Source of the DNA: Gemmataceae bacterium
GTDB lineage: Bacteria; Planctomycetota; Planctomycetia; Gemmatales; Gemmataceae
Assembly: GCA_947490035.1 (NCBI GenBank)
Contig: CANLGS010000222.1
Coordinates: 1-6,852 of the forward strand
DNA: 6,852 nt
Reading direction: 5' to 3'
Position 1 is the first letter of the stretch. Every line of letters starts with the position of its first letter. A program made the position numbers and the translations under genes. The notes under the pieces were generated by a model, which was not told where the DNA came from, did no database searches, and saw nothing but the letters and a program-made list of their open reading frames with translations. Below, one piece after another: positions 1-5,978 of the stretch.

Positions 1-773
1 TCCACGCCAGGCGTCTCCAGTAACGTCCGCAACAGGTCGTCGATGCGGTCCAACGGGCGCAACACGACGGTGCGCGTCGCTTTGCCGTTCTTGGTCTTCC
101 CGCCGCGCGACAGGATCTCTTGCAACGTGCCGGCGCGGAGAATCTTGCCGCGCTCGATGATGACCGCGCCGGTGCAAATCTCGGCCAACTCCGAGAGGAT
201 GTGCGAGCTGATGAGGACCGCTTTTCCCTGACTCGCGAGCACCTTCAGCAGTTCGCGCAGCTCGATCCGCGCCCGCGGGTCGAGGCCGGCCGCCGGTTCG
301 TCCATGAGCAGAACGGGCGGGTCGTGAACCAGCGCCCGCGCGATGCTCACGCGGTTCTTCATGCCCTTCGACAGCGCGTTGAGCGTCTTGTCGCGGATGC
401 CGATCAGGTTGGTAAACTCCTCGACGCCCTCGACCGTCTGCCGCCGCTTCTCGCCGCGAATGTTGTACGCCCGCGCGAAGAAGTCGAGGTACTCGTGAAC
501 CGTCACGTCGCGGTGCGAGGGCAGGCTGTCGGGCACGTAGCCGATGAACTTGTGCGCCTTCTCCGGGTTCTCGATCACGGACACGCCGTCGATGGTGGCG
601 TTGCCGGACGTGGGTTCTTCGAGCGTGGCGAGCACGCGCATGGTGGTCGATTTCCCGGCCCCGTTGGGGCCGATGAAGCCGAAGATCTGGCCGGCTCCGA
701 AGCTGAACGAGATGCCGTTCACCGCGCGCGTCTTGCCGTACTCCTTGTGCAGGTTCTCGACCTCAACTTCCAT
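1..773 (-). CDS. ABC transporter ATP-binding protein (ABC-2/CcmA/GldA-like), 3' end missing
   Basis: This is the nucleotide-binding subunit of an ABC transporter, cytoplasmic, expected to drive a separate membrane permease by ATP hydrolysis. About 257 codons are open to the window edge, so the C-terminus lies outside. Visible motifs are Walker A GPNGAGKST (35-43), signature LSKGMKNR (134-141), Walker B VLLMDEP (154-160) with catalytic Glu159, D-loop AGLDP (162-166) and switch His191. The Q-loop position reads IGYVPDSLP (77-85) and has Asp where Gln is usual. The LSKGM-type signature and Q-loop substitution fit the ABC-2/GldA-like branch rather than importers; substrate cannot be told. The ATG at 773 overlaps the end of the preceding 626-aa gene by 11 bp and has a strong ribosome binding site, so translation is probably coupled to that gene. 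It is the last visible gene of the minus-strand cluster. A permease would be expected further left; none is in view. Family confident, exact role unknown. Confidence 0.95.
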   Translation of the reverse strand, partial: MEVEVENLHKEYGKTRAVNGISFSFGAGQIFGFIGPNGAGKSTTMRVLATLEEPTSGNATIDGVSVIENPEKAHKFIGYVPDSLPSHRDVTVHEYLDFFARAYNIRGEKRRQTVEGVEEFTNLIGIRDKTLNALSKGMKNRVSIARALVHDPPVLLMDEPAAGLDPRARIELRELLKVLASQGKAVLISSHILSELAEICTGAVIIERGKILRAGTLQEILSRGGKTKNGKATRTVVLRPLDRIDDLLRTLLETPGV

Positions 774-2643
774 CGCCGCCCTCCTTCAGAATGCCGTAGA
801 CGGCGGAGCGGGTCTTGCGAACGCTGGCGCCCGGCAGGCCGTCGTCCACGAACGGCGCGGAGTCCATCAGGCCGAAGTACGTGCGCGGCGCGAGCATCGC
901 CGGGCCGTCGAACTTCATCTTCTCGGGAAGCGACGACCAGTCGCCCGCGTACACGCTGCGGAGCGTCTTCTCGCCCGCGACGTTGGTGAGCGGCGGGCGA
1001 ATCGTCGGCGTCAAGGTCGCGCGCCCGCCGGCGGGGATCGCGTCGGCGCGGAACATGTTCCCGCCCTCGTCCAGATACCAGAACTGACTCAGGTCGGCGC
1101 CGAGGCCGTTCGCGGCTTCCACCGACCCATCAGCGCCTTTGGTGATCGTCATCCGTTCGCGGCGCAGTTCGCTCTTGCGCAGGACGAAGTGCGCGGGCAC
1201 GCGCGGCGTCATCCAGCCGGACGCGAGGTGTTGGTCGCGCGTCCAGTCGATGGTGAGCGCCGAGCCGGACCCGCGCCGGCTGTACGAGTACCCGTCGTCG
1301 CCGTTCTGGTAGCTCACCTCCGTCTCGGCGCCGAAGTGCAGCCCGCCGCGAGGAAGGACCGGCGTGTAGAACCCGGTCCAGCCGAGCGTCGCGGCGCGGC
1401 GGGTGTTCTCGTCCAGGACCGTGAACCCTTCGACCCGGCTCCGGCCCTGCCACCCTTCGGTGATCGCCATGTAGCCGAGCACGAAGAGGCACGTGGCGAA
1501 CGAGATCGCGGGCACGGTCCAGAACAGCCAGAGCTTCCGCTTCTTGCGAGCCAGCACCATCAGGTTGACCGGCCCGATGACGACCGAGAAGACGAGCATC
1601 AGCGCGAGCAAGCCCTTCACCGGAACGCCGACATCATCGACGACCGGGAAGACGCGGTTCGCCTCGCTGGTGGTGCGCGCGCGCTGCCACGGCAGAGCGG
1701 TGGTGTTCCACGATTCGATGACCGGCGCGAGCGTGGGCGCCGGGTCGTCAACCAGGTTGGTCTGGCTCGTGACGATGCACTGCCCGAAGCCGGGCGTCGC
1801 GAGGGACACGCCGCGCATCGGATCGGCTTTGAGTTTCCACGGACCGGGCAACTGCGGGTCGCGCCCCAGAATGAACAGCGAACCGCCGCACTCCACGTAC
1901 TGCCCGATCGCGTTGCGCGATTCGACCGGCATGGCCCGCAGATCGTCGGCGGTGACTACGACGCCGTCGTAGCGCGTGTAGCCGAGCCAGTTGGCGCTCC
2001 ACTGCGCCGCCTCCTGGTCCGCGCGGACGGCGTTGACCGTGCGGGACGTGCCCTGCACCGCTTGCGTCTGGTTCACCCAGTCCGGGAACCGCGTATCGAC
2101 GGTCTTGCTGAAGAGGACGAGCATCGGACTTCCGGAGCCGCCGCGGGAGTAGCCTCGCGAACCGGACGACCCACTGGTGACCGATAGCACGCTGTCCTGT
2201 TCGCTCCCGTCGATGGTGACCCCGGCGCCGTTGCCGCGGAGGTCGATGCGCTCGGGGTACGCGATGCTCAGGCGCACCGTCTTGCCGGGTTCGACCGTCA
2301 CGCTGCGCGACACTCCCTTCAGGTGGTCGCCGCCGTAGGAGTAGCTCGACTTGGGGTACGTGATCCGAACCTCGTGCGAGGTCTGCCCGGACTTGTTCAC
2401 AACGAGGAACTCAATCTCGGCGTAGCCGTGGGTAGCGCTGCCGCGCGGGTCGCTCTTGAGCGTCACCTCGACATCGCCGTACGTGACCGCCGGCGCGAAC
2501 GCCGGCGTGACAAGCAGCGCGAGAACCGCGAGCGCGGCCGTTCTTCTCCTGGAAGCGCGGGCGTCCCGCCCGCTTCTGCATCCGAAAGAAGCGGGCGGGA
2601 CGCCCGCGCTCCCAGGAGAAGAACGGCATTCGATGTCACGCAC
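763..2643 (-). CDS. Exported, membrane-anchored protein with amidotransferase-like fold segment; repeat-derived N-terminus
   Basis: A 626-aa protein that I do not recognise by name. Residues 1-36 are basic and mostly encoded by a palindromic repeat. A hydrophobic stretch (35-50) ending TPAFA resembles a signal-peptide core with cleavage near 50. Residues 51-200 look like a beta-rich external domain. Residues 205-262 (WLGYTRYDGVVVTADDL, then QYVECGGSLFILG) have the strand/helix rhythm of class I glutamine-amidotransferase-like domains, but I see no catalytic Cys-His-Glu set. Two membrane helices follow (about 343-363 and 371-393), separated by the basic loop ARKKRK, so the C-terminal domain (394-626) should also face outward. 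The GTG start at 2643 is the only usual start codon before the repeat: an in-frame TGA lies two codons upstream and GAGGTG precedes it by 4 nt. It overlaps the MoxR gene by 8 bp and the ABC ATPase gene by 11 bp. I infer an external partner of those ATPases. Confidence 0.85.
   Translation of the reverse strand: MRDIECRSSPGSAGVPPASFGCRSGRDARASRRRTAALAVLALLVTPAFAPAVTYGDVEVTLKSDPRGSATHGYAEIEFLVVNKSGQTSHEVRITYPKSSYSYGGDHLKGVSRSVTVEPGKTVRLSIAYPERIDLRGNGAGVTIDGSEQDSVLSVTSGSSGSRGYSRGGSGSPMLVLFSKTVDTRFPDWVNQTQAVQGTSRTVNAVRADQEAAQWSANWLGYTRYDGVVVTADDLRAMPVESRNAIGQYVECGGSLFILGRDPQLPGPWKLKADPMRGVSLATPGFGQCIVTSQTNLVDDPAPTLAPVIESWNTTALPWQRARTTSEANRVFPVVDDVGVPVKGLLALMLVFSVVIGPVNLMVLARKKRKLWLFWTVPAISFATCLFVLGYMAITEGWQGRSRVEGFTVLDENTRRAATLGWTGFYTPVLPRGGLHFGAETEVSYQNGDDGYSYSRRGSGSALTIDWTRDQHLASGWMTPRVPAHFVLRKSELRRERMTITKGADGSVEAANGLGADLSQFWYLDEGGNMFRADAIPAGGRATLTPTIRPPLTNVAGEKTLRSVYAGDWSSLPEKMKFDGPAMLAPRTYFGLMDSAPFVDDGLPGASVRKTRSAVYGILKEGGDGS
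779..786 (-). promoter_or_regulatory. Ribosome binding site of the ABC ATPase gene
   Basis: On the minus strand AAGGAGGG lies 5 nt before the ATG at 773, a near-ideal Shine-Dalgarno. It is embedded in the last codons of the upstream 626-aa gene, which supports both the chosen start and translation in tandem with that gene. Confidence 0.75.
2537..2627. repeat. Palindromic dispersed repeat (SAGVPPA-type hairpin) inside a coding sequence
   Basis: Two 41-nt arms (2537-2577 and 2587-2627) are inverted complements with one mismatch, separated by a 9-nt loop GCATCCGAA. The core GCGGGCGGGACGCCCGC makes the stem very G+C-rich. Read on the minus strand in the frame of the host gene it encodes about residues 6-36, including SPGSAGVPPA and SGRDARAS. 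From memory, peptide strings of this kind recur in spurious or extended proteins of planctomycetes and related bacteria, which suggests a high-copy, non-autonomous element. There is no transposase gene here. The second arm ends just before the hydrophobic signal-peptide core, so the gene survives the insertion in frame. Confidence 0.85.
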
Positions 2644-3694
2644 GGTTCACCTCGGCGACGGACAGATCGCGGGGCAGATTCAGCCCGGCCTCGTCGGTCT
2701 TGTCGAGCAGTTCGCGAACGACCGCGAACGCGCTCACCGCGTCGAGCCGGGCCTTGTAGTTGAGAATGAGCCGGTGGTTCAGGACCGGCGGCGCGACGGC
2801 GCGCACGTCGGCGAAGCCGACCGTCGGCCGGCCCGCGAGCAGCGCCGCGGCGCGGGCCGCTTCCGCAATCGCAATCGCGGCCCGCGGCGACGCCCCGAAC
2901 GCGACGTAGGTCTTCACCAGGGGCGGCGACTCCGCTGCGCTGGCGTGTGTCGCGGCGACCAGCCGCGCGATGAAGCGGGCGACCGGTCGCGGCAGGAAGA
3001 TGCGGTCCATCACGCGGAACGTCTCGCGCAGTTGGTCGGCGCTCATCGACCACGTCGGCGCCGGCGGTTCGCCCCGGCGCCGCGTGCTGATGATGCGATC
3101 CAGCGCGTCCGCGTCGGCGGGTTCGACGACGAGTTTGAACAGGAAGCGGTCGAGCTGCGCTTCAGGCAGCGGGTACGTGCCTTCGAGTTCGATCGGGTTC
3201 TGGGTGGCAAGCACGAAGAACGGATCGGGCAGCGGTCGCGTGGTGCCGAGCAGCGTGACACACCGCTCCTGCATCGCTTCGAGCAACGCCGATTGCGTCT
3301 TGGGCGACGCGCGGTTGATTTCGTCGGCGAGAAGCAGGTGTGTGAATACCGGTCCGGCGCGGAACACCATCTCGCGGCCCGCGCCGGGAACTTCCTGCAA
3401 GATGTGCGAGCCGAGGATGTCGCCGGGCATCAGGTCCGGCGTGAACTGCACGCGCTTGAAGTCGAGGCGGAGGAGTTGGCTGAGCGCCTTGACGAGCGCG
3501 GTCTTGCCGACGCCGGGCACGCCTTCGAGCAGCACGTGGCCGCGGCTCAGGATGCCGATGGTCACGAGCCGGTGCAGTTCGGGCCGGCCGAAGAGCAGCA
3601 GGTCGAGTTGTTCGAGCAACCGGCCGGCGAGGTCGGCAGCGGGCTTGAGTTCGTCGGGTTCGAGGAGCGCGGCGGGCTTCGCGGGATCGGGCAT
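2636..3694 (-). CDS. MoxR-family AAA+ ATPase
   Basis: A 352-aa cytoplasmic AAA+ ATPase of the MoxR family (AAA_3 core plus C-terminal lid), of typical length. Motifs visible are Walker A GVPGVGKT (58-65), the MoxR signature region FTPDLMPGDILG (84-95), Walker B LLLADEIN (120-127), sensor 1 ATQNP (163-167), the arginine-finger region AQLDRF (179-184, Arg183) and sensor 2 GASPR (267-271). Such proteins act as chaperones that activate or assemble partner proteins, classically VWA/DUF58 proteins encoded next to them; no such partner is visible here. The ATG at 3694 is preceded by AGAGGA at 4 nt spacing. The stop codon overlaps the GTG start of the 626-aa membrane protein by 8 bp, making that protein a likely functional partner. 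The gene follows the 467-aa membrane protein after a 175-bp gap that contains a palindromic repeat. Family assignment is very secure; the client is unknown. Confidence 0.96.
   Translation of the reverse strand: MPDPAKPAALLEPDELKPAADLAGRLLEQLDLLLFGRPELHRLVTIGILSRGHVLLEGVPGVGKTALVKALSQLLRLDFKRVQFTPDLMPGDILGSHILQEVPGAGREMVFRAGPVFTHLLLADEINRASPKTQSALLEAMQERCVTLLGTTRPLPDPFFVLATQNPIELEGTYPLPEAQLDRFLFKLVVEPADADALDRIISTRRRGEPPAPTWSMSADQLRETFRVMDRIFLPRPVARFIARLVAATHASAAESPPLVKTYVAFGASPRAAIAIAEAARAAALLAGRPTVGFADVRAVAPPVLNHRLILNYKARLDAVSAFAVVRELLDKTDEAGLNLPRDLSVAEVNRA
2648..2653 (-). promoter_or_regulatory. Ribosome binding site that decides the GTG start of the 626-aa protein
   Basis: Minus-strand GAGGTG lies 4 nt before the GTG at 2643, inside the last codons of the MoxR gene. 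Together with the in-frame stop just upstream it fixes initiation before the palindromic repeat rather than after it, since no in-frame ATG, GTG or TTG follows the repeat before the signal-peptide core. Confidence 0.6.
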
Positions 3695-3726
3695 GCGGTC
3701 CTCTTTGCGGAAGAAGCCAGAGGTCA

Positions 3727-3869
3727 GAGGACAGAGGACAGAAGAGCCGCAGATGACGCAGACGGACGCAGATTAAAGGCAGCAGAGGAAGAGTGCTTTG
3801 AAGAACTCGGCCTTTGGTTTTGATCTGCGTTCTTCTGCGTCATCTGCGGCTCTTCTGTCCTCTGTCCTC
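3727..3869 (-). repeat. Long palindromic dispersed repeat, copy 1
   Basis: Arms 3727-3775 and 3821-3869 (49 nt each) are inverted complements at 46 of 49 positions, around a 45-nt A/T-richer loop. The arms carry spaced TCTGCGT units and the outer end carries direct 7-mers AGAGGAC (three on the left side, the first with one change). The loop sequence gives it a direction, and copy 2 (5784-5896) has it the other way round. The element fills most of the gap between the 467-aa protein gene and the MoxR gene and ends one base before the former's stop codon triplet. If transcribed it could fold into a long stem within the operon mRNA and might lower expression of the downstream genes. No gene is seen in the gap. 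Confidence 0.85.
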
Positions 3870-5273
3870 TCACTTCTCCGGGCGGTCGAAGTAGCGGCCG
3901 ACGGCGCCGCGGTGCTGCGGCAACACTGGTGCGGCGTTCGCCGAACCGCCGCCGGCCGCGGCGCCCGTCAAGCCGCCGGCTTGCGGCGGCGCGGCGTCCG
4001 GGTCGCGCTTCGGGGCCGCCTTACCAACGCCTGTGAGCTGACTCTCTTTCAGCGCGGCGAGTTCTGACGGCGGCAACGCCTCCTCCTTGAACTTCGTGCC
4101 GTCCGCGGTCGAGCGGTCGCCAAAGTTGAGCGGCGTGTCGCCGGGGCCGTCGTCGTTCACGCCGCCGTTGCCCTCTTGCACCTCGCGAAGCCCGTCCTTC
4201 AGACCCTTCTTCCCCGCGTTCTTCGCGAGGTATTTAGCAAGCCCGTCCGCGTCGCACTTGCCGCCCTCGCACGCCTTGAGTTGGTCCGCGTCGATGAGCT
4301 TCGCGTTGTGCAAGTTCTTGGCGGACTTCGCGAGCGAGTCTTTCCCGCTCTTCGCGGCGGCGGCGAGTTGCTTCAGTTGCTCCGGCGACAGTTTGCCCTC
4401 CTTGAGCGCCGCGGCGAGTTCTGCACTGAATTCGCCCTGAAGTGCTTCGCTCTCGGCCGCGGCCTTCTCCGCGAGCGCGGCGAGTTCCTTCAGCAGCTCG
4501 GCCGCCTCTTGCGGACTGAGCATCGGGGCGGCCTTCTGAAGCGCCTCGGCCGCGGCATCAACCTTGCCGAGTTGGTTCGCCTGCCGCGCCTTCTCTTCGG
4601 CTGCCTGCCGCGCCGCTTGCTTGACCACATCTTTAAGGTGGTCGAGCGCTTCGTGCGTCTTCGCGGGGTCTTTGCCGCCGCCTTGCGCGCGCACCTCGTC
4701 GAGTTTCTGCTTCAGATTCTCGGCGCGTTCGGGGTCGAGAATCTTCTCGTCCTTCAGCACGCGCACCTGCTCCGCGAGCCGGTCCGCGGGTCGGTCGATG
4801 TCGAGCGGCGTGCCGTTCACCGCGAGGCCGCGCGCGGGTAGGAGGAAGGCGAGCGCGACGTAGGCGCCCGCGAGCGCGAGGAACCCAAGTGGGCGTTTGC
4901 CGCGCCACTGGAGTTTGGGCAGTTCGGCCGTGGTCGGTTCCGCTTCCCACTCGCCGAGGTCGCATTCGGCGCCCGCCATGAGCAACCCGCCGCGTTCGCC
5001 CGTGCTGTCGAGCAGCGCGCGAACCGCGGAGCGGTTCGGCAACCCCCGAAGAGCGAGCCACGCGGCGAGGCCGAGAGCGACCGGAAGGCCCACCACGCCC
5101 CACAGGAGAGTAGGAACCGACGTGCCGTAGGTGACTTTGAGAACGAGGACCGCGGTGCCCCAGAGGAACGCCCACGCGGTGACGGCGGCAACGGACTGTC
5201 TGAGGACGAACCACCGCGCGAGATGGCCGGAGAACCGACCGACCAGTTGTTCGTCGTGCGACATGGGCCACAT
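3870..5273 (-). CDS. Uncharacterised membrane protein with three N-terminal helices and long Ala/Lys-rich helical domain
   Basis: A 467-aa protein that I cannot name; the N-terminal layout loosely recalls DUF4175-like planctomycete proteins. Predicted membrane helices lie at about 28-48, 54-76 and 130-146. Basic residues before the first helix and between the second and third (RGLPNR, RGKR) favour a cytoplasmic N-terminus, which puts residues about 150-467 outside. That domain is rich in Ala, Lys, Glu and Gln and probably alpha-helical or coiled coil to about 360. It includes two similar LSP(Q/E)-led segments (252-265 and 295-306) and a cysteine pair C335/C340 in KACEGGKC. A low-complexity Gly/Ala/Pro linker (417-450) precedes a final short motif HRGAVGRYFDR. 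ATG 5273 is taken as the start because it is the longest; ATG 5264 (MSHDEQL) is equally possible and neither has a clear ribosome binding site. It is the first gene of the minus-strand cluster. Confidence 0.85.
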   Translation of the reverse strand: MWPMSHDEQLVGRFSGHLARWFVLRQSVAAVTAWAFLWGTAVLVLKVTYGTSVPTLLWGVVGLPVALGLAAWLALRGLPNRSAVRALLDSTGERGGLLMAGAECDLGEWEAEPTTAELPKLQWRGKRPLGFLALAGAYVALAFLLPARGLAVNGTPLDIDRPADRLAEQVRVLKDEKILDPERAENLKQKLDEVRAQGGGKDPAKTHEALDHLKDVVKQAARQAAEEKARQANQLGKVDAAAEALQKAAPMLSPQEAAELLKELAALAEKAAAESEALQGEFSAELAAALKEGKLSPEQLKQLAAAAKSGKDSLAKSAKNLHNAKLIDADQLKACEGGKCDADGLAKYLAKNAGKKGLKDGLREVQEGNGGVNDDGPGDTPLNFGDRSTADGTKFKEEALPPSELAALKESQLTGVGKAAPKRDPDAAPPQAGGLTGAAAGGGSANAAPVLPQHRGAVGRYFDRPEK

Positions 5274-5308
5274 CTCATGAATCGGCCGAGACCTGTGCGT
5301 ATTGCTGT

Positions 5309-5337
5309 ATCAGACGGGAGAACAACGGGCGTGTCAA
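5309..5337 (-). promoter_or_regulatory. Candidate sigma70 promoter of the minus-strand cluster
   Basis: Reading the minus strand, a perfect -35 hexamer TTGACA (5337-5332) and a -10 hexamer TCTGAT (5314-5309, four of six consensus bases) are separated by 17 nt. Transcription would begin near 5302, giving a leader of about 30 nt before the ATG at 5273. It lies in the 204-bp divergent region between the cluster and the 75-aa gene. It is a consensus match only. Confidence 0.5.
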
Positions 5338-5477
5338 GCAACCAATCGCGTTCGCACGATGATCGGCGCCAAACCGGTCGGTGTGACGTGTCGCGCCCAG
5401 ACCGGCACACCACTTGCTCTGAAGTCTGGTCGCCTCTGCTGCCGCTTTCGGGCGGCGCTCAAACACAAGGGGAAACC

Positions 5478-5705
5478 ATGAGCCAGAAGCACCACAGTCC
5501 CGGCCCGGTGCCGCCGGGGAACCAGGCGCACGCGGGTCCGCCGGCCAAACCGGGCGACGAACTCCAGCCCGATCCGGGTGAAGAGAACCCGCCGCGGGAC
5601 GAGGAGCAAGACCCCAAGCGCCGTCTCGGCAACTTCGAGGGCAAGGGCGAACACTCGCGTCAGCAGCCCGGCCCGGCGAACGACGGCGGCGTGCATAGCC
5701 AGTGA
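5478..5705 (+). CDS. Small Pro-rich hydrophilic protein, probably disordered
   Basis: A 75-aa protein of unknown function. It has 14 prolines and is full of Gly, Glu, Asp, Gln and Arg; bulky hydrophobics are almost absent (V11, L29, L50, F53, V72) and there is no Cys, Trp, Tyr, Ile or Thr. There is no signal peptide or membrane helix. The most structured-looking part is DPKRRLGNFEGKGEHSRQQ (45-63), which I would use as the search seed. The start at 5478 is supported by AAGGGG 5 nt upstream, and an in-frame upstream extension (from 5223) is judged spurious because it runs through the start of the divergent gene. A strong hairpin begins 2 nt after the stop. The composition suggests a cytoplasmic, possibly stress-related or nucleic-acid/protein-shielding peptide, but this is a guess. 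No convincing promoter was found in 5338-5477. Coding status is supported by the ribosome binding site, terminator and clean frame. Confidence 0.72.
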   Translation: MSQKHHSPGPVPPGNQAHAGPPAKPGDELQPDPGEENPPRDEEQDPKRRLGNFEGKGEHSRQQPGPANDGGVHSQ

Positions 5706-5707
5706 CA

Positions 5708-5759
5708 GGCAACACATCAGACAGCAGGGCGCGATCGTCCTGCTGTCTGATGTGTTGCC
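5708..5759 (+). terminator. Strong hairpin terminator after the 75-aa gene
   Basis: Arms 5708-5728 and 5739-5759 are perfect 21-nt inverted complements around a 10-nt loop (GCGCGATCGT). The hairpin begins 2 nt after the TGA at 5703-5705. It is followed by CCCTCTTCT rather than a clean T-run, so it may act as an imperfect intrinsic terminator or as a 3'-end stabiliser. It separates the 75-aa gene from nfo. Confidence 0.7.
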
Positions 5760-5783
5760 CCCTCTTCTCAGCACATTCAGAAA

Positions 5784-5896
5784 AAGAGCCGCGGATAACG
5801 CAGATAAACGCAGATAAACTCCAAGAACCGAGTTCTTCAAAAACACTCTGTCTCTTCGGTCTTGATCTGCGTTCTTCTGCGTTATCCGCGGCTCTT
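5784..5896 (+). repeat. Long palindromic dispersed repeat, copy 2
   Basis: Arms 5784-5818 and 5862-5896 are inverted complements at 32 of 35 positions around a 43-nt loop. The arms match those of copy 1 (AGAGCCGC, ACGCAGA, ATCTGCGTTCTTCTGCGT, with GATAACG in place of GATGACG). The loop contains CCGAGTTCTTCAAA, which is the reverse complement of a loop segment in copy 1, so the two copies are inverted relative to each other. It occupies the gap between the terminator of the 75-aa gene and nfo. The rest of 5897-5978 holds only the nfo leader. Confidence 0.82.
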
Positions 5897-5964
5897 CTGC
5901 ACTCCTCTGCAACTGACGGTGCAAAGCCGCGCGGCATCCGGCACAATACCTCTTTCATGTCATC

Positions 5965-5972
5965 AGGGAGGA
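5965..5972 (+). promoter_or_regulatory. Ribosome binding site that decides the TTG start of nfo
   Basis: AGGGAGGA lies 6 nt before TTG 5979. No ATG or GTG in frame is better placed, and the homologous part of the protein begins exactly at this codon (PLFGAHLS), so it overrides the longer upstream-open frame. Confidence 0.75.
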
Positions 5973-5978
5973 ACAACC

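Noticed and set aside
544..2187. Long plus-strand open frame of 547 codons opposite the ABC ATPase and the 626-aa gene
   Set aside because: It is antisense to two overlapping genes with clear motifs or signal peptide and membrane helices; its product is Arg/Ala/His-rich with no domain, as expected of a shadow frame in G+C-rich DNA.
2456..3823. Plus-strand open frame of 455 codons opposite the MoxR gene
   Set aside because: The opposite strand carries every MoxR motif. This frame is low-complexity, Arg/Glu-rich, and runs into the palindromic repeats at both ends.
3727..3869. CRISPR-like or tandem array suspected from the spaced TCTGCGT units
   Set aside because: The units belong to the two arms of one palindrome with no regular spacers, and no cas gene is present.
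4176..4841. Plus-strand frame of 221 codons rich in Leu/Arg opposite the 467-aa gene
   Set aside because: It mirrors the Ala/Lys/Glu-rich helical domain of the real gene and has no ribosome binding site or recognisable domain.
5919..5947. Possible nfo promoter GTGCAA-17-CACAAT
   Set aside because: Only three of six and four of six consensus matches; too weak to call, although no better promoter was found.
5275..5976. Minus-strand frame of 233 codons across the 75-aa gene, hairpin and repeat
   Set aside because: It translates through a terminator hairpin and a dispersed repeat, and contains typical repeat-derived peptide. The plus-strand 75-aa gene has the better ribosome binding site.
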